From WLMZ01 sp963732585 (GTDB taxonomy: Bacteria; Actinomycetota; Acidimicrobiia; Acidimicrobiales; Ilumatobacteraceae), in NCBI GenBank assembly GCA_963732585.1, contig CAVSZY010000005.1, positions 372,001-436,000 on the forward strand: DNA of 64,000 bases. Reading direction: 5' to 3'. Shown here one piece after another: positions 1 through 12,509 of the stretch; position 1 is the stretch's first letter; each line of letters starts with the position of its first letter. The notes beneath the pieces were generated by a model, which worked only from the letters and a program-made list of their open reading frames with translations, searched no databases and was not told the origin of the DNA. The position numbers were made by a program, and so were the translations under genes.

Positions 1-44
1 CGAAGAGCGCAAGCATGAACCGCCGAGGCTAGCGGCGAAAACGG

Positions 45-76
45 CGACTGCCCGGGCAATCAGGCCCGGGCAGTCG
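45..76 (-). terminator. Intrinsic terminator downstream of hppA
   Basis: A perfect 13-bp inverted repeat (arms 45-57 and 64-76, sequence CGACTGCCCGGGC and its complement) encloses a 6-nt loop. Read on the minus strand it lies just past the hppA stop at 101, and a TTTT stretch follows within a few bases. This fits rho-independent termination of hppA. Confidence 0.7.
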
Positions 77-100
77 TGCAAGCGAGACGCTTGTTCTCGA

Positions 101-2423
<2,323 letters not shown>

Positions 2424-2669
2424 TGTCCTCTTGATGTGGGCGCGTGCCGGTAATGCAACACGCCGTGGGTGGAACGAGGAGAGTGTAGAGAACAAATGGT
2501 GTGACTAGCACGAAACGTTCGCTCGAATTGACAAAGGATCATCGTCGCCTGGTTTCATCGTAGCCGAGTATCTGGCGGAGACCGCTCCAGCGCAGTACCG
2601 TCACGTTTCGGGTCGACGCCGAACAGGCGACATTCACCGTCTCCTCCAAAGAAAGGCCGTCCAACTCTG

Positions 2670-3442
2670 ATGGCACAGGCAATGAACACTCGGCGAGGCT
2701 CCCGTCACCGGGACCGCACTCGAGATCCAAGAAGCGCAAGCCCTTCTTGCTCGACCTGTACTCCACCGCGGTCGGCAAGAAGTACGTGATGGCGGTGACC
2801 GGCATCATGCTGATCGGTTTCGTCGTCACCCACATGATCGGCAACCTGAAGATGTACCTCGGTGCCGAGGATCTCAACCACTACGGCGAATTCCTCCGGG
2901 AGATCTTGGTGCCGATCCTGCCGCGCACCGTCTTCTTGTGGATTCTTCGGCTCGGTTTGCTCGGCGCCGGTTGCCTGCACATCCACGCTGCGGTGTACAG
3001 CTTGACCCGCTCAATCGCGAGCGCTCGCCCGGTGAAGTACCAATCGCCTCGCGACTATCAAGATCGCCACGTTTGCCAGTCGAACGCATGCGCTGGACAG
3101 GAATGATTGTGTTCGCTGTTCGTCATCTGGCACCTGGCCGATCTCACCTGGGGCACGGCCAACGCCGATCGGCACCGATGGCAGTTTGTCCGTGGCGAGG
3201 CCTACGAGAACCTGGTGCGCAGCTTCAACCGAGTGCCCGTTGCGTTGCTCTACATCGTGGCCAACATCGCCCTCGGCACACACCTGTTCCACGGGGTGTG
3301 GAGCCTGTTCCAAAGCCTCGGGTGGAGCAACCCGCGGTTCAACAAGTGGCGGCGTTCAAGCTCGCCGCTGGTATCGCCACGCGTCGTGGTCGTCGGCAAT
3401 GTTTCGTTCCCTGTTGCCGTGCTCGCCGGCGTCGTTGGGTGA
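2670..3442 (+). CDS. sdhC: Succinate dehydrogenase cytochrome b558 subunit (frameshifted)
   Basis: This is the membrane anchor of complex II, of the b558 (single-polypeptide, five-helix) type, which passes electrons to quinone. Recognisable segments include VGKKYVMAVTGIMLIGFVV near the N-terminus, NLKMYLGAEDLNHYGEFLRE, HIHAAVYSLTR and the later part with HLADLTWGTANAD and NVSFPVAVLAGVVG. The frame shifts near 3080-3110 and there is a compensated shift around 3350-3390. No in-frame ATG precedes the homologous region; ATG at 2670 with one shift near 2690 is the best candidate, and TTG 2747 is too far in. It opens the sdhCAB operon, 11 nt before sdhA. Confidence 0.85.
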
Positions 3443-3453
3443 GTGAGGTAGCC

Positions 3454-5395
<1,942 letters not shown>

Positions 5396-5399
<4 letters not shown>

Positions 5400-6172
5400 G
5401 CCACCACCTGACCAACATCACCCTGACCGTTTGGCGTCAGGATGGCCCCAACTCCAACGGCAAGTTCGAGTCCTATCGCGTCGATTCGATCAGCGATGAG
5501 GCATCGTTCCTAGAGATGCTCGACGTGCTCAACGAGCAACTGATCAGCGAGGGTAAGCAAGCCATCGTCTTCGACCACGATTGCCGAGAGGGCATCTGCG
5601 GCACATGTTCGCTGATGATCAACGGCCAGGCTCACGGCCCACAGCGTGGCACCGCTACCTGCCAGCTGCATATGCGAAAGTTCGTCAGCGGCGACACCAT
5701 CGTCATCGAACCGTGGCGGGCGGCAGCGTTCCCGATCATCAAGGACCTGATGGTCGATCGCGGTGCCTTCGATCGGATCATCGAGTCTGGCGGCTACATC
5801 ACCGCTCAGACCGGCGGCGCGCCCGACGCCAACCTGATCCCGGTGGCCAAACCGATCGCCGACGCAGCCATGGACGCGGCCGAATGCATCGGTTGCGGCG
5901 CATGCGTCGCGGCCTGCCCCAACGGTGCCGCGAACCTGTTCACCGCAGCCAAAGTGGCCCATCTCAATCTGCTGCCACAGGGCCAGGCCGAGCGCTACAG
6001 CCGTGTCGAGTCAATGGTCGAAACGATGGACGATTATTTCGGTTCGTGCACCAACCATGGCGAGTGCGAGGCGGCGTGCCCGAAGGAGATATCCATCGAC
6101 GTCATCGCCTTGATGCACAAGGACTACCGCAAGGCCAAGTTCGCCAATCGCAAAGAGCTCGCCCGCTCCTGA
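5396..6172 (+). CDS. sdhB: Succinate dehydrogenase iron-sulfur subunit
   Basis: This 258-residue protein carries electrons from the flavin in SdhA to the membrane subunit. The plant-ferredoxin-type [2Fe-2S] cysteines are C63, C68, C71 and C89. A ferredoxin motif ECIGCGACVAACPNG (C165, C168, C171, C175) and the later GSCTNHGECEAACPKE give the [4Fe-4S] and [3Fe-4S] clusters. The GTG start overlaps the sdhA stop by 4 nt, indicating translational coupling. The gene is intact, unlike sdhC and sdhA. Confidence 0.96.
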
Positions 6173-6179
6173 ATCTGGC

Positions 6180-8324
6180 TCAGCGTTGTGTCGAGGGCTC
6201 GACCGCGTCCGCAGCGATGATCATCGTCGTTGTCCGGTTGGTGACCACGACATCGTCGGCTTCGAGGACCAGATCGAGCCACAGTTGGCCGGGTGCGCTG
6301 GGCACAACGATTTGCAGCGTGGCGATCAAATTGCAGTCGTCGGCCTGAGCGAGGCCGTCGAAGCGCCAATGATGCTCGCCGGAGGACCAGCGAAGGTGGG
6401 CATCGAGACGGGCATCGAGATCGCGTCGCAGATCGTTGACGACGTGCACGTCGAGGGCCAGATGCTGGCCAGGGGCGACAGCGGCCGGTAGGCGATCGCT
6501 GACCACGATCACCGGCTGACAGGCGGCCGTCACGGCCTCGAAGGCCAACTTCGGGTGGCGTTCGTGATCGAGGACGCTCCAGGAGACCATCGGGGTGGCA
6601 TCGGCGAACATGAAGAAGCAGAAGCCGCCGGTCGGTCGATACTTCAGGCGGCGCAAGGTCTCGATCTGGTGACGGAGTAACTGGGCCTGATAGCTCTGGG
6701 TGGCCGAACTCCACGATGCAAACGTTGCGTACCGTTCGGCCGGCACGAACCGTTCGAGGATTGAACGTTGCAGCCCATGGTCGTCCTCCAACTTCTTCCA
6801 GTCGATGTTCGGCCATCGTGAGGTTTCGACGTAATCGGCGGCCGAGGCGGGAACGGCCTGCGCCCCGAACTCGCTGACGAAGCGAGCCATGCGTGGAAAC
6901 GTGGCCGCAAATCCTGCGAGATCGCGCTCGTCGCCGTGGTACCAACCGAAATACAGGTGGCTGTCGGCTCCACCTGGTTCGATCATGTTGGGCATCACCC
7001 CGCTGTGGTTGATCGTTGGGCGACTTTCGTCGGCCCGTTCGAATGCTCGCCTGACCCAGATGTCGAGCACGTTCTTGTTCCACGACGGCACTTGCTGGCC
7101 GGTGAGGTACCGCAGCGCGGCGCGCGGCCGTGACTGTTCGCTGTGCAGACCAACAGCCGCCCCGCCCGGTTCGTTGTGAGCGCACCATAGGGCGATCGAT
7201 GGGTGATGGCCCAGTGAATACACCGCCTGCTCAGCTTGGCGCACCGCTCGACGGCGAACCTCCCGGGCGTATCCCCATTGCATCGGGAAGTCCTGCCACA
7301 ACAGCATTCCCAGCTCGTCGGCAGCGTCGTAAAGTTCGTCTGGAGCGATGTGTCCGTGCACTCGAAGCATGTCGAGGCCGGCGTCGGCGGCGAGTTCGAC
7401 GTCGCGGCGAAAAGTGCCGGGAGGCGCTGCGGCGAAGTTCAGTGTTGACGGCCCAAGGTTGGCGCCCTTCATGAAGAGCCGCTCGCCGTTGACCGTGAAC
7501 ACCCAATGCTGCATGGCCACTTCTCGCAGGCCGGTGCGCACGGCGCGGCGGTGGCTGACGACCCCTTCACAGACGACCTCGACCACCACATCGACCAGTT
7601 CGGCCGGCCCAAGAGCTCGTGGCCACCACAGGCGAGGGGCGTCGATGTCGAGATTCCAGTCGACCTCGTTTGCCCCGCGGGCCAACGATCGTTCGACCTC
7701 GTCGAGCACGACGCCGTCGACGCTCGTGCGCACGCGCACGAGACGGGCGATGTCGGAATCAAACGAGCCGTGCAACCGAAGGTGGGCGCGGGTGTCGTTG
7801 GCGTCGCGGCACAGCACGCGCAAGCGGTCGAGCCGCACCGGCCCAGTGGTCTCGACGCGTGGCAGACGCCAGATTCCCCCAGGGTTCCAATGCGGATCGG
7901 CGGCATCCCACTGCTGCAACACGCCGGTGATATTGCGTCGATTGCGGTGCGATCGATGCGGCGCACAGGCCACCTCGACGGCCAGGACATGCTCTTCGGA
8001 CAGGCGGGCGAGCGAGGAGATATCGAACGAATGAGGAAAGAAATAGCCCTCGGGATCGCCGATGTAGGCGCCGTCCAACCAGACATCCGCCTGATAAAAG
8101 ATGCCGTCGAAAATCAACCACGAGCGCTCGCCGGCCTCGGGCATGTGCAGGAACCCGCTGCGATAGATGATCGGCCCATCGGATTCGGAGAACGCTGGCT
8201 CCTGCCGCCAATGGCCGGGCATCGTCACGACGGGCCAGGCGCTGTCGTCGAATCGGAGTCCGACTGCCGATCTGCGTAACTGGTCGTCCGCCAACGCTGC
8301 TCGCCAGACCCCATCCACATCCAT
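6180..8324 (-). CDS. Glycoside hydrolase family 2, beta-mannosidase-like
   Basis: The protein of about 714 residues has the GH2 layout: an N-terminal jelly-roll sugar-binding domain (with WLIFDGIFYQADVWLDGAYIG), an immunoglobulin-like domain, a TIM barrel and C-terminal sandwich domains. The acid/base glutamate sits in CAHNEPGG (about residue 385) and a likely nucleophile in FVSEFGAQ (about residue 485). The barrel entrance RLFMKGANLGPS resembles beta-mannosidases. No signal peptide is evident, so a cytoplasmic exo-acting enzyme on imported oligosaccharides is likely; the exact sugar is an inference. The open frame extends to 8423, but the Met at 8324 aligns with the domain start. It converges with sdhB, with 7 nt between them. 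Confidence 0.85.
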   Translation of the reverse strand: MDVDGVWRAALADDQLRRSAVGLRFDDSAWPVVTMPGHWRQEPAFSESDGPIIYRSGFLHMPEAGERSWLIFDGIFYQADVWLDGAYIGDPEGYFFPHSFDISSLARLSEEHVLAVEVACAPHRSHRNRRNITGVLQQWDAADPHWNPGGIWRLPRVETTGPVRLDRLRVLCRDANDTRAHLRLHGSFDSDIARLVRVRTSVDGVVLDEVERSLARGANEVDWNLDIDAPRLWWPRALGPAELVDVVVEVVCEGVVSHRRAVRTGLREVAMQHWVFTVNGERLFMKGANLGPSTLNFAAAPPGTFRRDVELAADAGLDMLRVHGHIAPDELYDAADELGMLLWQDFPMQWGYAREVRRRAVRQAEQAVYSLGHHPSIALWCAHNEPGGAAVGLHSEQSRPRAALRYLTGQQVPSWNKNVLDIWVRRAFERADESRPTINHSGVMPNMIEPGGADSHLYFGWYHGDERDLAGFAATFPRMARFVSEFGAQAVPASAADYVETSRWPNIDWKKLEDDHGLQRSILERFVPAERYATFASWSSATQSYQAQLLRHQIETLRRLKYRPTGGFCFFMFADATPMVSWSVLDHERHPKLAFEAVTAACQPVIVVSDRLPAAVAPGQHLALDVHVVNDLRRDLDARLDAHLRWSSGEHHWRFDGLAQADDCNLIATLQIVVPSAPGQLWLDLVLEADDVVVTNRTTTMIIAADAVEPSTQR

Positions 8325-8461
8325 AAAGGTGCAGCCTAACGAGCCGATTCTTCTCCGTAGCTGCCAGGCGCGCCGACGGCTGCATGCCATGTCGACGCAC
8401 CCAATTTGCGTCGGCGAGATCATGCACTAACCTCCTCAGCACAGAGGGAGACAGATCAACG

Positions 8462-9448
8462 ATGGATAATCAGCGGGATCCTCAATCAAGCGCGGGAGCG
8501 ACGCCGCGTCCGGCAGCGGCCGATTGGCAAACGGCAGATCGGGCCACGGACGCATTGATTGCCGCAGCGGCGCGAGCATCGGCGACGCCGATCAAGCGGC
8601 GCCGGGCTCAGCGATCAAATCGCGGACCCTTGATCGGTGCCGCGGTGTTGCTACTCGGTGGTTTGGGTGCCTGGTGGATGACTCGTGATGGCGACGACTC
8701 CAACCAAGCTCAGACCGAGCAGACCACGCCCCCCACGGCCGCGCAACCGGGCGCTGCCGCCGATCCGCAAAGCGACGCCACGACACCGGCGTCTGTTGTC
8801 GCACCAGCGACCAATCCGGCGACGTCAGATTCGTCGGCGACGGGTAGCAGCGAACCGGTGGAAACATCGCCAGCGACGCCGACAACGCTCGCTCCGGCAC
8901 TCGCCGCCGGACGGGATCCGGACCCGTTCACCTTTGCGGTCCGTCCGGATGGCAAGGCCTATGCCCGCGGCACTGTCACCGATGACGCCGCAGTCACGCA
9001 GGTCATCGCCATCGGCGAGGCGGTCGTCGGCTCGGGAAATGTGGTTTTGGAAGCGGTGACCACCCGCGCCGACGTCCCGTTCGTCGTCGGGAAGGCCACC
9101 CTGCCCTCGACGTCGTTCTTCTATACCCAAAGCAACGCGGCGCTGTCGGCGGACAGTCAGTTGAGGCTCGATCTCATCGCCGAGTTGATGGCCTCCAATC
9201 CGAATATGGTCGTGCATATCTCTGGATACTCAGATGCTGCTGGGTCGGCGTTCGGCAACCTTGCGCTGTCGAACACGAGGGCAACGAATGTAGCCAACTA
9301 CCTGCGCTCGAAAGGCCTGGTCGACACCCAGTGGCGCCTCATTGGCGTCGGTGAAGAACAGCCGATCGGTGACAACGCCACCGAGTCGGGTCGTGCGCTC
9401 AACCGGCGCGTCGACATCCAGATCGACGGCCAAGGCCTCGGCCTCTAG
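8462..9448 (+). CDS. OmpA-family peptidoglycan-binding membrane protein
   Basis: This is a 328-residue single-pass protein: a cytoplasmic N-terminus of about 60 residues, one transmembrane helix (LIGAAVLLLGGLGAWWM), a Thr/Ala/Pro-rich spacer, and a C-terminal OmpA domain with the typical ISGYSDAAGSAFGNLALSN and ALNRRVDIQI motifs. The OmpA domain normally binds the diaminopimelate of peptidoglycan. In a monoderm this would tether the membrane to the wall. ATG 8462 is preceded by AGGGAGA. An alternative upstream start at 8384 would add a non-membrane leader without homology and is less likely. Confidence 0.85.
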   Translation: MDNQRDPQSSAGATPRPAAADWQTADRATDALIAAAARASATPIKRRRAQRSNRGPLIGAAVLLLGGLGAWWMTRDGDDSNQAQTEQTTPPTAAQPGAAADPQSDATTPASVVAPATNPATSDSSATGSSEPVETSPATPTTLAPALAAGRDPDPFTFAVRPDGKAYARGTVTDDAAVTQVIAIGEAVVGSGNVVLEAVTTRADVPFVVGKATLPSTSFFYTQSNAALSADSQLRLDLIAELMASNPNMVVHISGYSDAAGSAFGNLALSNTRATNVANYLRSKGLVDTQWRLIGVGEEQPIGDNATESGRALNRRVDIQIDGQGLGL

Positions 9449-9522
9449 GAAATCGGGCGCCAGAAGCGCCACGAGCCGAACCGACCGTAAGTCAGCTCCG
9501 CCGAACGTCTAAGTTCACCTCC

Positions 9523-10926
9523 ATGGCATCTCGCGCAGCAACCCTCGGCGAACTCAAGTCCTCGGGCTGGGTCTCTCAACCGGTGAAAGAGGAGATGCGG
9601 CGCAACGCCGTAGCCAAGATCCGTTCCGGTGAGCCGTTGTTCGCTGGCGTGCTCGGCTACGAAGAGACTGTCATGCCCCAGCTGGAGAACGCCGTGCTCG
9701 CTGGCCACGACGTGATCTTCCTCGGAGAGCGCGGTCAGGCCAAGACGCGCATGATCCGATCGCTCACCGGGTTGCTCGACGAGTGGCTGCCGATCGTCGC
9801 TGGCAGCGAGATCAACGACGATCCATTACAGCCGACGTCGCGTTACGCCCGCGACCTCGTGGCCGAACTCGGTGATTCAACGCCGGTGTCCTGGGTGCAC
9901 CGTGACGATCGCTTCGGCGAGAAGTTGGCCACGCCCGACACCTCGATCGCCGACTTGATCGGTGAGGTCGATCCGATCAAGGTTGCCGAGGGTCGCTATC
10001 TCAGCGACGAACTGACGTTGCACTACGGCCTCGTGCCGCGCACCAACCGCGGCATCTTCGCGATGAACGAGATCCCCGACCTCGCCGAGCGCATCCAGGT
10101 CGGTCTGCTCAACGTGCTGGAAGAACGTGACGTGCAGGTGCGCGGCTATAAGGTGCGCCTGCCGCTCGACATCATGCTGGTCGCCTCCGCTAACCCGGAC
10201 GACTACACCAACCGGGGCCGAATTATCACCCCGCTGAAGGACCGTTTCGGCAGCCAGATCCGCACCCACTATCCGCTCGATATCGCCACGGAGGTGCAGA
10301 TCGTGCGCCAGGAAGCCACGGCCAGCGATATCGAAGACGTGCAGGTCAGAGTTCCGGACTACATGGACGAGATCATCGTCGCCATCAGCCATCACGCTCG
10401 GGCTAGCTCGCATGTCAACCAGCGCAGCGGCGTCTCCGTGCGTCTGTCGATCAGCAACCGTGAGGTGCTCGCGGCCAACGCCTTGCGTCGGGCTTTACGC
10501 CGTGGCGAAGATTATGTCGTGCCACGCATCAGCGACCTCGGCGCGCTGACCGCGGCGACCTCCGGCAAGGTGGAAATCGAGTCGTTGGAGGAGGGCCGTG
10601 AAGGCGTGATCTTCGACAACCTGATCAAATCGGCGATCTTGACGACGTTCAAGGCACGCCTCGCTGCCGATGCTGTGCGCGACGTGATCACGGCGTTCGA
10701 GAGTGGCGCCGTGGTCCACACTGGCGATGATCTCAGCAGCCTGCAAGAAGCCGCGATCCTCGGCGATATCGCCGCCTTACAGGCACCGGTTGCGCTGCTC
10801 ACGGGCGAAGATTCATCGCCAGCTGCCGCGGCCGCGGCGATCGAATTCATCCTCGAGGGCCTGCACCTGTCTAAGCGCCTCAACAAGGATTCCTCGGCGA
10901 GCCATTCCACCTACCGTGCCCGATAG
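9523..10926 (+). CDS. AAA+ ATPase of the Mg-chelatase/MoxR type
   Basis: This 467-residue ATPase has Walker A GERGQAKT at residues 68-75, a Walker-B-like IFAMNEI (Asn instead of the usual Asp), a sensor-1 segment MLVASANPDDYTNRGR and an arginine-finger region PLKDRFGSQIR. Relatives resemble BchI and pair with a von Willebrand A protein to form a chaperone-like or chelatase-like machine. The matching VWA partner is at 12510-14534 on the same strand, but two minus-strand genes lie between them. The substrate is unknown. Confidence 0.85.
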   Translation: MASRAATLGELKSSGWVSQPVKEEMRRNAVAKIRSGEPLFAGVLGYEETVMPQLENAVLAGHDVIFLGERGQAKTRMIRSLTGLLDEWLPIVAGSEINDDPLQPTSRYARDLVAELGDSTPVSWVHRDDRFGEKLATPDTSIADLIGEVDPIKVAEGRYLSDELTLHYGLVPRTNRGIFAMNEIPDLAERIQVGLLNVLEERDVQVRGYKVRLPLDIMLVASANPDDYTNRGRIITPLKDRFGSQIRTHYPLDIATEVQIVRQEATASDIEDVQVRVPDYMDEIIVAISHHARASSHVNQRSGVSVRLSISNREVLAANALRRALRRGEDYVVPRISDLGALTAATSGKVEIESLEEGREGVIFDNLIKSAILTTFKARLAADAVRDVITAFESGAVVHTGDDLSSLQEAAILGDIAALQAPVALLTGEDSSPAAAAAAIEFILEGLHLSKRLNKDSSASHSTYRAR

Positions 10927-10940
10927 ACGTCGGTCGGTGG

Positions 10941-11930
10941 CTAGGCGTCGCGGCCGAAATAGGCTCGGGCGCTGTCTTTCAGCTCGCGGTCGCGGCTGAT
11001 CATGCCGCGATCCACCAGCGTGGCGACATCGTCGTTGGCATCAAATGGTGGGCTGACGGCGATCGCCGTCAAGGGCATCCCGCTGGCCGCCTCGCTCGCT
11101 TGGTGAACAAAGGTTTGAACTTTGGGCTGGCGGTCGGCATCGGCTCCGCTGGGCAGCAGGTAGGTCGCGCTCATCGGGCGTTCTGGAGCCATCTCCACCG
11201 CTCGATGTAACAGTGCCAATGTGTCTCGTTCATCGGCGATCAGGAACCCGAGACGGTCACAGGCCCCAGCGAGCTCGGCGATCTCGCGATCAGCGCGGCC
11301 TGGAATGGTGACGATGCCGTCGGTCAAGGCCCGCAGCCACAGCCGCCACCGAATCTGATCTCGTCGCCGAGCGGCGTGCTCGGCGGGGATGGTGGCATCG
11401 ACGGGTCGTTCGATCTTCAACCCGAAGGCGGTTTCCACGGCGACACCACCGCGCAGGATGCGCCAGGCATCGCGCCAGGCAACGAGCAGGGTGTCGAGGA
11501 CGTCACCGTGGCGGCGCGGGTCGTCGGCGAACAACGAGTTGGCGATTCCCAGCGGGTGCTCTAGCGGAACGAAGCCGCTCACCGAATCACCGAATGAATC
11601 GGCGCACAATTCGACCCAGCGCGGCCACCAATGCAGCGCCGACTTGGCATCACCGAATCCGCCCTCGTTCTCAAACCATCGCGGCACGGCACGTTCCACC
11701 AGGGTGAACTGCAGCTCGATACCCAACGACCTGGCTGTTCGGGCAAGGTTGCTGTAGAACTCGACGGCATCTCCGTTGGCGCTGTCAGCCTTTGGCTGCG
11801 TCCACTGCCAATCCAAGCCGACGCGCACAAACCCGGCGCCGCATTCGGCGAGCTGCGCGAGATCCTCATGGGCTCGGGAACGATCGAGGTTCGTCGCCGG
11901 AATGACGACGCCCTTGGTCGGCTCAGCCAC
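10941..11930 (-). CDS. GH1-like TIM-barrel protein, probably degenerate
   Basis: The 329-residue product follows the plan of family 1 glycosidases: DLAQLAECGAGFVRVGLDW, EFYSNLARTARSLGIELQFT, then WF-x-GGFGD. Where active members have the acid/base NEP, this protein has SGFVPLEHPLG, and I see no clear C-terminal TENG nucleophile motif. It is also shorter than active GH1 enzymes (about 450 residues). It may be a binding or structural relative, not an active hydrolase. No signal peptide. It sits head to tail with the cyclase gene, 9 nt downstream of its stop. Confidence 0.6.
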   Translation of the reverse strand: MAEPTKGVVIPATNLDRSRAHEDLAQLAECGAGFVRVGLDWQWTQPKADSANGDAVEFYSNLARTARSLGIELQFTLVERAVPRWFENEGGFGDAKSALHWWPRWVELCADSFGDSVSGFVPLEHPLGIANSLFADDPRRHGDVLDTLLVAWRDAWRILRGGVAVETAFGLKIERPVDATIPAEHAARRRDQIRWRLWLRALTDGIVTIPGRADREIAELAGACDRLGFLIADERDTLALLHRAVEMAPERPMSATYLLPSGADADRQPKVQTFVHQASEAASGMPLTAIAVSPPFDANDDVATLVDRGMISRDRELKDSARAYFGRDA

Positions 11931-11939
11931 AGGGAGTGC

Positions 11940-12491
11940 TTACAGACCGAACGGAGCGCGGGTCCACAGCTCGCCCGTGTCACGTCGCTGATCCACCGAG
12001 AGCTGGCCGCCGAGCTCGAAAACTTCGATGCCACCGGGGAACCCGCGCAGCTCGAGGCTGCCGTGAGGCTCGGCGACGATGCCAGAGGGCAGCGACTTGA
12101 GTTGCATGCTGGGGATGAGCACCTCGAACGGTCCGGCGGCATCGCACAGTCGGGAGGCCATATTGACCGCCGACCCGATGTAGTCGTCGCCCTCGAAGAG
12201 CAGTGCATGACCGGTGGCGATGCCAACGCGCAGCGATAGCGGGGCGCACACCGCCGTCGCCTTCTGTTCCAGCTCCATAGCGAAGGTGATGCAGTCGATC
12301 TGCTCGATGGCGACGATCATGCAGCCATCTCCCAACCACTTGGCGATCCGCACGCCGCGGTCGCTGGCGATGTCTCGCGTCAGACCGCGGAAAGCGCTGA
12401 GGATGCGACCCGCTGCGTCGTCGCCGAACGCCGCCGTGTAGTTAGTGAAACCTGAAAGATCGACGAAAGCGAAAGTACGAGGAACACGCAT
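11940..12491 (-). CDS. Class III adenylate/guanylate cyclase, single domain
   Basis: This 183-residue stand-alone catalytic domain has FAFVDLSGFT (first metal-binding Asp), KWLGDGCMIV (second Asp and the purine-contacting Lys), and GSAVNMASRL (the transition-state Asn and Arg). All key residues seem present, so activity is plausible; adenylate versus guanylate specificity cannot be decided. The start is ATG at 12489-12491, just before the divergent VWA gene. The longer open frame reaching 13352 is the antisense shadow of that gene. A soluble homodimer is expected. Confidence 0.85.
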   Translation of the reverse strand: MRVPRTFAFVDLSGFTNYTAAFGDDAAGRILSAFRGLTRDIASDRGVRIAKWLGDGCMIVAIEQIDCITFAMELEQKATAVCAPLSLRVGIATGHALLFEGDDYIGSAVNMASRLCDAAGPFEVLIPSMQLKSLPSGIVAEPHGSLELRGFPGGIEVFELGGQLSVDQRRDTGELWTRAPFGL

Positions 12492-12509
12492 GCCGCGATC
12501 GAGGCTAGC

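Noticed and set aside
2528..2560. TTGACA upstream of sdhC as a promoter
   Set aside because: No convincing -10 element at normal spacing; left unannotated.
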